Shown here: in pieces, positions 54,201 through 62,034 of the stretch
Position numbering within the stretch: the stretch's first letter is position 1
Layout: each line of letters opens with the position of its first letter
NCBI RefSeq assembly: GCF_025962655.1
Contig: NZ_JAGFPE010000002.1
Location: 496,001-560,000 of the forward strand
Length of the DNA: 64,000 nt
Direction of reading: 5' to 3'
Source: Candidatus Symbiopectobacterium sp. NZEC151
Lineage (GTDB): Bacteria; Pseudomonadota; Gammaproteobacteria; Enterobacterales; Enterobacteriaceae
Position numbers and translations under genes: made by a program
The notes under the pieces: generated by a model
The model's input: only the letters and a program-made list of their open reading frames with translations
Told to the model about the DNA's origin: nothing
Database searches by the model: none

Positions 54201-54493
54201 TGATGCCTTAATTTATAATTAATAGATATAACTATTATATTAACACACAAAAAAACAAATGTGACAAGAGACACAAATAACAGGTTGCCGAACGTGCTTA
54301 AATGAATCCCGCACAACAAAACAATATATATTATTTATATGTGAATGCCAGGTTGCATAAATGGCATAGGGAACGTGCATCTCAATAAAACGATGTTAGC
54401 AGCATAAAGATATTTTTCATTATTCAGGTTATGCACAAGGGTGTGGCGCAAAGACACACATTGCCGCATGGCTGCATTCATCTGCAAAAATCG
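54201..54493. promoter_or_regulatory. AT-rich divergent promoter region with CRP-like site
   Basis: No gene seen. TGTGA-CAAGAG-ACACA at 54260-54275 is one base from the CRP consensus, 60 bases before the LysR start. An inverted repeat ATGCCA-N11-TGGCAT lies at 54345-54367 and may be a regulator site. The DNA is AT-rich throughout. Confidence 0.45.
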
Positions 54494-54582
54494 TATTCGC
54501 CTCTTTGATGAGCGAATAGCGCCCAACCTCTTTTTGGATGCGCTATTCGCGCGCGCCCTATTTCTGGGTAACCGAGGTTGGG
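54494..54582 (+). promoter_or_regulatory. Structured leader of the esterase gene, possible pseudoknot
   Basis: GCGAATAGCGC (54512-54522) pairs perfectly with GCGCTATTCGC (54540-54550). Its loop holds CCAACCTC, which is complementary to GAGGTTGG at 54574-54581: an H-type pseudoknot. A competing upstream arm TATTCGC (54494-54500) can pair with the same GCGAATA. The last element ends 33 bases before the start codon. Confidence 0.5.
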
Positions 54583-54614
54583 AAATAATGCTTGTTAATC
54601 ACTAAGGAATGATG

Positions 54615-55586
54615 ATGTCTACCAACAATAAATCGATGGCGCTGTGCCTGCTTTGTACCTTAGGTTGCTTACCCGCTACTGCCGCTATTGCCGATGCGCC
54701 GTTACATACGTTGTCCATTAAGAAGAGTGTTCCATCGGTAAAATTGATCTCCAACGTGGTTTTCTCTCAGGTGCAAATGCGCGGCTATTCCAACGTGGCG
54801 CTGAAAATGGATATTTTGCAGCCTGAATCGCCCAACGCCCTGCCTGCCGTGCTGTTTGTCACCGGTGGCGGTTTTATTAACGCCAACAAGGATAACTACG
54901 TTCAGCAGCGTCTGGCGATGGCCGAAGCTGGCTATGTGGTTGCCAGCATGGAATACCGTGTAGCGCCGACCGTGCTGTTCCCCGCGCCGCTTGAAGATGT
55001 GAAATCAGCGGTGCGTTATCTGCGAGCACAGTCCGGAAAATTTGGCATTGATGGCGCGCATATTGCGGTATTCGGCGCGTCGGCTGGCGGCTATCTGGCC
55101 GCCTTTACCGGCACATCGAACGGCGACAAACAGTTTGATAAAGGGGAAAATCTGGATCAAAACAGTCAGGTGCAAGCGGTGATCGATTTCTACGGGCTCT
55201 CCGATTTGCTGCGCGTCGGCGAGGGCTTCCCCGATGAGGTGGTACAAAAACACACCTCCGCGTCCGCCACCGAGGCTATCTGGGTGAACGGTACTTCCGT
55301 GTTTAACGATGGCGGCCCGATCACACGCTATCCGGAACGCGCTGCCGCCGCTAACCCCATCAATTACATCAACAGCAATACCCCACCATTCCTGATTATG
55401 CACGGCACCAAGGACACCATTGTCTCACCACGCCAAACGGAAATACTGCATCAGGCATTATTACAAAAGGGCATTGATTCTACCTATTACTCGGTTAATA
55501 ACGCCCAGCACGGCGGTGATTACTGGATGCAGCCAGAAATCATGAAAATTGTGATCCAGTTCCTGGATAAGCATTTAAAGGGCTAA
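54615..55586 (+). CDS. Exported alpha/beta-hydrolase esterase
   Basis: Esterase/lipase-like protein of 323 residues from the third of three consecutive ATGs, which has AAGGA at a good distance. A Sec signal peptide ends near ..TAAIA-DA (residue ~27). Catalytic triad: Ser in FGASAGGYLAA, Asp in GTKDTIVSP, His in NAQHGGDYW; the oxyanion region is VTGGGFI. It resembles hormone-sensitive-lipase-like or feruloyl/acetyl esterases (BD-FAE type). It would act in the periplasm or outside, perhaps on acetylated plant polysaccharide (inference from the uronate cluster nearby). Confidence 0.82.
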   Translation: MSTNNKSMALCLLCTLGCLPATAAIADAPLHTLSIKKSVPSVKLISNVVFSQVQMRGYSNVALKMDILQPESPNALPAVLFVTGGGFINANKDNYVQQRLAMAEAGYVVASMEYRVAPTVLFPAPLEDVKSAVRYLRAQSGKFGIDGAHIAVFGASAGGYLAAFTGTSNGDKQFDKGENLDQNSQVQAVIDFYGLSDLLRVGEGFPDEVVQKHTSASATEAIWVNGTSVFNDGGPITRYPERAAAANPINYINSNTPPFLIMHGTKDTIVSPRQTEILHQALLQKGIDSTYYSVNNAQHGGDYWMQPEIMKIVIQFLDKHLKG

Positions 55587-55620
55587 TTTTCACAATACAG
55601 TAACCTTTTCCCTTCTTTCT

Positions 55621-55642
55621 CGCGCCTGAATATTCAGGCGCG
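55621..55642 (+). terminator. Terminator after the esterase gene
   Basis: CGCGCCTGAA-TA-TTCAGGCGCG, perfect 10-bp stem, followed by TTATCTT on the plus strand. It lies 34 bases after the stop codon. Confidence 0.65.
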
Positions 55643-56141
55643 TTATCTTCCCGTAGATTCTGATACTTGTTCATCATGGTTTTCATCATTATTTATAAGC
55701 CGATCACACTATTTGCCGCTAATAAAAATGATTCTCAATTGACTCTATTACATTATTTACTTTTCATTCACACTCGCTCATGATATTTAATGACAAGCTA
55801 TATTTATCTTCCTGAAATTTATAATAAATCCAGATAACTTTTATATTAATCTTCAAACCCGCAAATGTGATTTACTGCACACTCTAACCACTATGAGGTA
55901 TGGTCAAATAAAACCCATAGGAAGCTCATGGTTTACGTGCGTCTTATATTTTTTATCGATAAAAAATTTCTGATGCCTGCTGGGTACCGATATAAAAAAG
56001 TTTTTGTTCACTGTCTCAGGGGAGTTCTTCCACGCTGCGTCACAATGAATCAGACATTACAAAAGCCAATCACCCGACGATTGTTCGGTACCGACATCAG
56101 CATGACTACATCAACTAGCATTCAATACTGAAGGTGATGTT
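55643..56141. promoter_or_regulatory. AT-rich upstream region of the nrfC-like operon
   Basis: Nearly 500 bases without a supported gene. TGTGA-TTTACT-GCACA at 55866-55881 is one base from the CRP consensus. AATGATTCTCAATT near 55728-55741 looks like half of a Fur box. I see no clear FNR box (TTGAT-N4-ATCAA), although anaerobic control would be expected. A small frame at 55928-56131 shows no protein-like features. Confidence 0.4.
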
Positions 56142-56855
56142 ATGGAAGATCATTCCCGCCGCCGATTTCTTGCCTACATGGGGAGTGCCATTTTTGTCAC
56201 GGGCAGTTCCTCATTGGCGTTAGCAAATGAGGCTGCACCGCAAAATGCGACACCCGCTACCGGCGCCCCGAAAGGGGTACGTTATGGCATGCTGCACAAC
56301 GAGTCACTGTGTATCGGCTGTAAAGCCTGTATCGGTGCCTGCAAAGAGACCAACAATGTCCCCGATGGCGTGACCCGCCTCGAGATCCTGACTTCGGTGA
56401 ATATTCCGCGTACCTCGACCAGTCGTGCCGTGCGTCAATATTTCCGTAAATCCTGCCAGCATTGCGAAAACCCGCCGTGCGTTTCCGTGTGCCCGACCGG
56501 CGCGTCCTTTAAAGATGCGCTTACCGGCATCGTTGACGTCAACGACAAGCGCTGCGTGGGCTGTCGCTATTGCATCGCGGCCTGCCCTTACCACGTGCGC
56601 TTTATCAACCCGGTAACCAACACCGCCGACAAGTGCAACTTCTGCCGCGAGACCAACCTGGCCGCAGGTAAAAAACCGGCCTGCGTCGAGATCTGTCCGA
56701 CCCACGCACTGGTGTTTGGTGATTTGAACGATCCGGCCAGCGATATTTCTCAGATGATCCTCGCGAACCCGACCTATCGTTCCAAAGTGTATCTGGGCAC
56801 CGAACCGCAGCTCTATCGCATTCCTGGCAAACGCGGGGTAATCGACAATGCTTAA
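56142..56855 (+). CDS. NrfC-like periplasmic 4x[4Fe-4S] electron-transfer subunit
   Basis: Iron-sulfur protein of 237 residues with a Tat signal (SRRRFLAYMGSAIF). Four clusters can be placed: CIGCKACIGACKE, CQHCENPPCVSVCPTGA, CVGCRYCIAACPYH and CNFCRETN...CVEICPTHA. It resembles E. coli NrfC (223), which takes electrons from the quinol pool via NrfD. No NrfA or NrfB cytochrome is nearby. Instead the downstream genes encode an FMN protein and an FAD reductase, so the electrons probably go to them. It overlaps the nrfD-like gene by 8 bases. Confidence 0.9.
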   Translation: MEDHSRRRFLAYMGSAIFVTGSSSLALANEAAPQNATPATGAPKGVRYGMLHNESLCIGCKACIGACKETNNVPDGVTRLEILTSVNIPRTSTSRAVRQYFRKSCQHCENPPCVSVCPTGASFKDALTGIVDVNDKRCVGCRYCIAACPYHVRFINPVTNTADKCNFCRETNLAAGKKPACVEICPTHALVFGDLNDPASDISQMILANPTYRSKVYLGTEPQLYRIPGKRGVIDNA

Positions 56856-57810
56856 TGCTTTCCACTTCGACACGCTGGTATGGGACTGGCCCATCGCCAT
56901 CTATCTGCTTTTGGTGGGCATTTCCGCGGGCATGATCACCCTGACGATGCTGCTGAAATATTACGTGCCCGCCGAGTACAGCGGCAAAAACCCCATCGTT
57001 ATCGCGACGGCTGTCGTGGCACCGTTGTCGGTAATGCTCGGTCTGATTATTCTGATCTTCCACCTGACACGCCCGATGACCTTCTGGTATCTGATGGTGT
57101 TCTATAACCCTGGCTCCATCATGTCACTCGGTGTGATGCTGTTTCAGGTCTACTTCGTGTTTATCATCCTGTGGCTGGTCAGCCTGTACCGCGATGAACT
57201 GCTGACGCTGGTGAGCAGGTTCAACAACGGTGGCCTGCTCTCTCTGGTGCGCAACCTGAGTGCCATTATCCAGAAACGTATCAGCTGGTTTGAGAACACG
57301 CTGCTGGTGCTGGCAATCCTGTTGGGCTGCTATACCGGCTTTCTGCTGTCGGCGCTCAAATCCTTCCCGATGCTGAACAACCCGGTGCTGCCGGTACTGT
57401 TTCTCGCCTCGGGCACCACCTCAGGCATTGCGGTGGCGCTGCTGGCCGGTGCCCTGAATCGCCGGTTTATCAGCGAACACCAGGGCACGCTGCACTTCAT
57501 CCACAGGATTGAAAACCCGGTGGTGTTCGCCGAGCTCTTCCTGCTGTTCGCCTTCTTTGTCGGCTTGCTGTTGGGCGGCGGTCAGAAAACCCTGTCGGCC
57601 CACAACGCACTGACCGGTTTCTGGGGCGGCGTGTTCTGGATTGGGGTTATCGGCGTGGGCATTGCGGTTCCGCTGGTCGCCGGGCTCCTGAAGCGCCACG
57701 ACAGGGCGCCAAGCCGCAAGCAGATGGCGTTTATGGCGGGTCTCAGTCTGCTCGGTGTGTTCCTGCTGCGTATGTTTGTCCTGTACGCCGGCCAGATGAC
57801 AGTAGCCTGA
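56848..57810 (+). CDS. NrfD/PsrC-family quinol-oxidising membrane subunit
   Basis: Polytopic inner-membrane protein of 320 residues with eight or nine helices, the size of E. coli NrfD (318). The start (NAFHFDTLVWDWPIAIYLLL) carries the typical WDWPIA..YL family pattern, and acidic and Arg residues lie near the quinol side (IFHLTRPMTFWYLM). It should oxidise menaquinol or ubiquinol and hand electrons to the NrfC-like partner in the periplasm. It has no haem ligands of its own. Confidence 0.9.
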   Translation: MLNAFHFDTLVWDWPIAIYLLLVGISAGMITLTMLLKYYVPAEYSGKNPIVIATAVVAPLSVMLGLIILIFHLTRPMTFWYLMVFYNPGSIMSLGVMLFQVYFVFIILWLVSLYRDELLTLVSRFNNGGLLSLVRNLSAIIQKRISWFENTLLVLAILLGCYTGFLLSALKSFPMLNNPVLPVLFLASGTTSGIAVALLAGALNRRFISEHQGTLHFIHRIENPVVFAELFLLFAFFVGLLLGGGQKTLSAHNALTGFWGGVFWIGVIGVGIAVPLVAGLLKRHDRAPSRKQMAFMAGLSLLGVFLLRMFVLYAGQMTVA

Positions 57811-57813
57811 ATC

Positions 57814-59190
57814 ATGAAGACGTCGTGGACCCTGTTCTGGATTGCATCCATCACTTTTTTCATGCAATCCGTCGACACGACGATGTTGTATATCGCACTG
57901 CCCGCCATTGCGGAGGCGCTTCACCAACCGGTGCTGCATATGGAGCTGATTGTTATCTCCTATGTTGTCACCGTGGTGGCCTTCACCCCCGTCAATGGCT
58001 GGATGGCGGAGCGACTGGGTGAACGTAACACCTACCTTGTCGCCATCGTCATTTTTATGACCGGCTCGCTGCTGTGTGTCACCGCGACCTCTATCGTCAG
58101 TCTGAGCGCGTTTCGGTTTATACAAGGGATCGGCGGCGCGTTAATGCTGCCGATAATCAGAACCATCATATTGAGGACCACGCCAGATACCATGAAACTT
58201 TTATTCCTCAACCGCATTACCCTGCTGGGGTTACTGGGCACCATGATTGGCCCGGTGGTGGGGAGTGTGATGGTCAATATGCTGTCGTGGCGTCTGATTT
58301 TTGTCCTTAACATTCCCCTGTGCCTGATGTGTCTGTGGCTGGCGAGAACCCATATTCCCGCCAACATGCAGGTTCCGCATTTTCGCGGGGATACCTGCAA
58401 GCTGATGCTGCTGGTCGGCATGCTGTTCCTGGGCACCTTTCTGCTGACAGCGATGCCGAAAAACATCATCAGCCTGCCGCTGAGCGCCGCATTGGCTCTC
58501 ACTGGATTCGGCCTGGCATTCCTCTATTTCAAACGGGATATGCTTGCCACACGGCCTCAACCGCGCGAAAACCTGTTTACCATTAAAACGTTTTCCATCG
58601 GCGTGACCAGCGGTATCGTCACGCGCGTGTTACTCTCTTCAATCCCGGTGGTGATGTCGCTGATGTTGCAAACCCAATTGGCGTATGAGCCCGCCACCGT
58701 CAGCCTGATTTTGCTGCTGTTTTCCAGCGGTGCCCTGCTGTCTAAACTGGGCTTTGAGCCGCTGATCAAACGGATTGGCTACCGTAAGCTGCTGCTGCAC
58801 ACCACGGTCTTTACCTCACTGTGTATTTTTGCCATGGGTGCCGCAGTGCAGGAGAACGCAACGGTATTCATCGGCCTTATTGCGGTGCTGCTCGGCATTC
58901 TGATTTCGACGCTGCATTCCGCAGAGAGCACGCTGGCCTTCAGCAACCTGAGTCACCATACCTATAACAACGGCAATAACATTATGACGGTGACTCAGTT
59001 GCTGTCCATTATGGTAAGCATGGCATTGACCTTTCCCATGCTGCGTTTTCTTGGCCGGATGGAGAGCGCTATTAATGTAAACAGCTTCAGCTTGTTATTT
59101 ATTTTACTCGGTATCGGATTACCCATTTGCTGTTTTATATTCATGCATCTTAATGAAGATGACGGTCAACATTTTATTCATGGGAGATAA
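57814..59190 (+). CDS. MFS transporter (MdtD/EmrB-like)
   Basis: Major facilitator of 458 residues, 14-helix DHA2 type by length and pattern. Helix 1 is WIASITFFMQSVDTTMLYIA with the DHA2-type Asp-Thr-Thr, and motif A/C elements are WMAERLGERNTYLVA and RFIQGIGGALMLPIIRTIIL. Close to E. coli MdtD in style. It starts three bases after the nrfD-like gene and is followed by the FMN-protein gene. This places a transporter inside an electron-transfer operon, so export of a product or uptake/exchange of the substrate is plausible (inference). Confidence 0.87.
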   Translation: MKTSWTLFWIASITFFMQSVDTTMLYIALPAIAEALHQPVLHMELIVISYVVTVVAFTPVNGWMAERLGERNTYLVAIVIFMTGSLLCVTATSIVSLSAFRFIQGIGGALMLPIIRTIILRTTPDTMKLLFLNRITLLGLLGTMIGPVVGSVMVNMLSWRLIFVLNIPLCLMCLWLARTHIPANMQVPHFRGDTCKLMLLVGMLFLGTFLLTAMPKNIISLPLSAALALTGFGLAFLYFKRDMLATRPQPRENLFTIKTFSIGVTSGIVTRVLLSSIPVVMSLMLQTQLAYEPATVSLILLLFSSGALLSKLGFEPLIKRIGYRKLLLHTTVFTSLCIFAMGAAVQENATVFIGLIAVLLGILISTLHSAESTLAFSNLSHHTYNNGNNIMTVTQLLSIMVSMALTFPMLRFLGRMESAINVNSFSLLFILLGIGLPICCFIFMHLNEDDGQHFIHGR

Positions 59191-59265
59191 AGGAGAGCAC
59201 GCGCAATAATTTTTCCGTTCAATATCACATTGAATATTTATACACTTTTTATTGGAACCGTTGAT

Positions 59266-59613
59266 ATGAAAACATTTCAGGGTACGGCAGCCTTTTGTCT
59301 GCTGATTGCATCAGGCTTCGCTTTTGCAGACGGCGATTTTAAAGCAGGCACCTATTCTTCCGCCAGCACCGGTATCGGTGGCGACGTGACTGTCACACTC
59401 GATGTTGATGCACAAGGGAAAATCAGTAAAGCCACGGTTGACGCGCCTTCTGAAACCCCAGAAGTAGGTGGAGAAGCGGCAAAAGTGTTGGCTAAAAGCT
59501 TCGTTGAAAAACAGAGCGTCAACATTGATGGCGTGTCTGGTGCTACCTTAACCAGCGAAGCCGCATTAGAAGCTGCGGGTAACGCGTATAACCAAGCGAA
59601 AGTCACTAAATAA
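59266..59613 (+). CDS. Periplasmic FMN-binding domain protein (covalent flavin carrier)
   Basis: Exported protein of 115 residues from the ATG at 59266. Sec signal to ..FAFA-DG (residue ~21). The mature part is a single FMN-bind domain: GIGGDVTVTLDVDAQGKIS and the flavinylation motif S91-G92-A93-T94 in DGVSGATLTS. ApbE-type transferases attach FMN to this Thr. It lies between the membrane electron source and the FAD reductase gene, so it probably shuttles electrons between them. The 75-base gap after the MFS gene may hold a promoter. Confidence 0.87.
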   Translation: MKTFQGTAAFCLLIASGFAFADGDFKAGTYSSASTGIGGDVTVTLDVDAQGKISKATVDAPSETPEVGGEAAKVLAKSFVEKQSVNIDGVSGATLTSEAALEAAGNAYNQAKVTK

Positions 59614-59700
59614 CTGTTATTTATTTCTCGCAGCCGCGCTGCACAATGAATAGTTAAATTAAACATTCCTGCTGAATAATACCGGCAGGATAGCGACTAC

Positions 59701-59735
59701 GCGTTATTCCTTTTTTACCTTAAAAAGGATAACGC
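59701..59735. other. Long hairpin between FMN-protein and FAD-reductase genes
   Basis: GCGTTAT / ATAACGC arms with an inner CCTTTTT / AAAAAGG stem form a long AT-rich hairpin. A CCTGC / GCAGG hairpin precedes it (59670-59693). It may process or partly terminate the message and so set the ratio of the two proteins. Confidence 0.5.
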
Positions 59736-59832
59736 GAGCATGGCCCCCTTTTGCCAAAAACAAGATGGGGAATAATAAGAGTAAAACCATCGCATCAATA
59801 TTTTTATTACAACCATTGAGAGTGGAGAGTAT

Positions 59833-61347
59833 ATGAAAATAGTCAGGAGAACGCTGATCGCAGCCGCCTGCTTATCCCTGTTGGGGACCGGCGCTGCTAA
59901 TGCAGAAACTATCGTAAAAACGGCTGACGTGGTGATTATCGGCGCAGGGGCTTCAGGCACCTCCGCCACCATGGCGGCCGCCGAAAAAGGCGCGAAAGTT
60001 ATTCTGCTGGAAAAACAAGGTGTGGTTGGCGGCACCGGGAATTTTGCGGAAGGGATCTTCGCCGCAAACAGTTCCATGCAAAAACGTCAGGGGATTATCG
60101 TAACCCCGGACATGGCGTTCAAAACCATCATGGAATACAGCCACTGGCTGGCTAACCCGTTCGTGGTTCGCGCGTTTGTTAACCGCTCTGCCGATACCAT
60201 CGAATGGGTGAAATCCAAGGGCATCAAGTTCGAATACATCGGTCCTGGGGGGCCAGGCGGGATGTTGACCTGGCACGTTATCGACGGACCGGGCCATGGT
60301 CGTTTCCTGATCAAAACCTTCCATGAGCAGTTCAAAAGCATGGATGTCACCACCATGGTGAAAACCGCCGGTAAAGACCTGATCGTGAAAGACGGCAAAG
60401 TCACTGGCGTGACGGCGCAAGACGAGCAAGGCAACACCATCCAGATCGATGCCAAAGCGGTTATCGTCGCCACCGGTGGTTATGCCAACAACAAAGAGAT
60501 GCTGCAAAAATACGTCGCCTTCCCGGATACCATCATGGTGGGTAACGTCGGTAAAGATGGCGACGGGATCAAAATGGCCTGGAAAGCCGGTGCCAAAGAT
60601 GAAGGGATGGGCGTACTGCAAGCATACCGCCCTGGCCTGCCGGACTATGCGCCGAACTCCCACATGCTGGCCGCTGCGCGTCAACCCTACCTGTGGGTTG
60701 ATACCCATGGCCGCCGTTTTACCGATGAATCCAACGTCATCATTTGGCCTCACTCCGGTAATGCGCTCTCCAAAGCGGGCGGCATCATGTACTCCATATT
60801 TGATGAAACCTCACGTAAACATTACGTAGAAGACGGTATCGATGTGCCGATCGGTGAATGGGTTATCGCCAACACCAAGCTCACCAAATTTGACGATGAG
60901 TTTGATAAAGAACTCCAGAAAAATCGCGGTTTTGTCTACAAGGCACAAACGCTGGACGCACTGGCTAAAGCCATGGGCGTTGACGCCAGCGTGCTGAAAG
61001 AGACGATCGATCAGAACAACGTCTTTGCCGCGCAAAAACGTGATGAAGTGTTCAACAAGAACATGGATTACCTGCGTCCGGTGAAAACCGGGCCGTTCTA
61101 TGCCGTTAAAATGCAGCCTGCCGCACTCGGCACGCTGGGTGGCGTGAAAATTAACGAGAAGATGCAGGCCATCAACAAGGACGGCAATGCCATCCCAGGT
61201 CTGTATGTCACCGGTAATGACGCAGGCGGCATGTATGGCGACACTTACGATCTGCTGTTAGGCGGCGGCACCTTCGGTTTCGCCCTGAACTCAGGCCGTA
61301 TTGCCGCAGAAAGCGCGTTGGATTACATGCACTTCAAGAAACAATAA
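59833..61347 (+). CDS. Periplasmic FAD-dependent reductase, flavocytochrome c/fumarate-reductase fold
   Basis: Exported flavoprotein of 504 residues with a Sec signal (..GAANA-ET). FAD-binding GAGASGTSATMAAAEKG at ~37-53, GGTGNFAEGIF, and the C-terminal FAD clamp (LYVTGNDAGGMYGDTYDLLL). It has the two-domain fold of fumarate, urocanate and methacrylate reductases. However, the substrate Arg/His set of fumarate reductases is not kept: LGTLGG stands where HHTMGG is usual, and GDTYDLLLGGG where HGANRLGGN is usual. So it reduces something other than fumarate. Electrons probably come from the FMN protein. Confidence 0.85.
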   Translation: MKIVRRTLIAAACLSLLGTGAANAETIVKTADVVIIGAGASGTSATMAAAEKGAKVILLEKQGVVGGTGNFAEGIFAANSSMQKRQGIIVTPDMAFKTIMEYSHWLANPFVVRAFVNRSADTIEWVKSKGIKFEYIGPGGPGGMLTWHVIDGPGHGRFLIKTFHEQFKSMDVTTMVKTAGKDLIVKDGKVTGVTAQDEQGNTIQIDAKAVIVATGGYANNKEMLQKYVAFPDTIMVGNVGKDGDGIKMAWKAGAKDEGMGVLQAYRPGLPDYAPNSHMLAAARQPYLWVDTHGRRFTDESNVIIWPHSGNALSKAGGIMYSIFDETSRKHYVEDGIDVPIGEWVIANTKLTKFDDEFDKELQKNRGFVYKAQTLDALAKAMGVDASVLKETIDQNNVFAAQKRDEVFNKNMDYLRPVKTGPFYAVKMQPAALGTLGGVKINEKMQAINKDGNAIPGLYVTGNDAGGMYGDTYDLLLGGGTFGFALNSGRIAAESALDYMHFKKQ

Positions 61348-61359
61348 GTGTGTTCGCTG

Positions 61360-61387
61360 GCAACCTGCGCCCTTAGGGGCAGGTTGC
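61360..61387 (+). terminator. Terminator of the FAD-reductase operon
   Basis: GCAACCTG / CAGGTTGC stem extended by CCC/GGG pairs near the loop, then TCTTTTCCC on the plus strand, 12 bases after the stop codon. Confidence 0.75.
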
Positions 61388-61395
61388 TCTTTTCC

Positions 61396-62034
61396 CTACC
61401 CCGCCTTACGAAACGTCAGATTAAACCGGTAATCCTCCGTTCCTGCTTTGATGGCCTGCACACCGTGAAAACGCAGGCGTGACGGCCCGCCCCACACCAG
61501 CACATCGCCCTGCGTCAGCGGGATACGCTGCACGGCGTCACTGCGCTGCATACCACCAAACTGGAAGATAGCCGGTAACCCCAGCGACACAGAAACAATC
61601 GGCTGCGAAAAATCCCGCTCATTTTTATCCTGATGCAGTGACATCCGGCTGCCCACCGCATAGCGGTTCATCAGGCACGCATCGGCAACAAAGTCTGGGA
61701 ATCCGGCTTCGTGCGCGGCCTGTTGCGCCAGTTGAGCAAACAGCACCGGCATCGCGGGCCAGGGCACGCCCGTGAGGGGATCGTGAGACGTATAGCGATA
61801 ACCCAGCGCATCCGTCACCCAGCCCAGCGAACCACAATTGCTCATGGCGGCCGACATGACAAAACCGCCCGGCGTAGTCATCTGTCGAAACGGCGCCACG
61901 CGCGTCAGTTGGTCAATCATCTGCATTAACGTGGGTGCACATTCAGCGGCAAATCCGCGCAGCACCACTGCGCCCGGTGCCAGCGTCTGGGTCCAGCGCG
62001 GTGTGCCCTCGAGCGCGAACAGATCATCCGTCAT
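61396..62034 (-). CDS. alkB: DNA repair dioxygenase AlkB
   Basis: Fe(II)/2-oxoglutarate dioxygenase of 212 residues from the ATG at 62034. It removes 1-methyladenine and 3-methylcytosine damage by oxidative demethylation. Conserved blocks match E. coli AlkB: TPGGFVMSAAMSNCGSLGW, the iron site HQDKNERD and the second His near LRFHGVQAIKAG, plus the Arg that binds 2-oxoglutarate in YRFNLTFRKAG. It overlaps the end of ada by 11 bases, forming the ada-alkB operon. Confidence 0.95.
   Translation of the reverse strand: MTDDLFALEGTPRWTQTLAPGAVVLRGFAAECAPTLMQMIDQLTRVAPFRQMTTPGGFVMSAAMSNCGSLGWVTDALGYRYTSHDPLTGVPWPAMPVLFAQLAQQAAHEAGFPDFVADACLMNRYAVGSRMSLHQDKNERDFSQPIVSVSLGLPAIFQFGGMQRSDAVQRIPLTQGDVLVWGGPSRLRFHGVQAIKAGTEDYRFNLTFRKAG

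Noticed and set aside
55928..56131. 67-codon plus-strand frame in the region upstream of the nrfC-like gene
   Set aside because: No good ribosome-binding site and no domain; AT-rich leader DNA explains it better.
57421..58125. 234-codon minus-strand frame opposite nrfD-like and MFS genes
   Set aside because: Spans two real genes on the other strand; Gln/His-rich low-complexity translation.
59953..60753. 266-codon minus-strand frame opposite the FAD reductase
   Set aside because: Antisense shadow, His/Gly/Phe-rich, no homology that I recognise.
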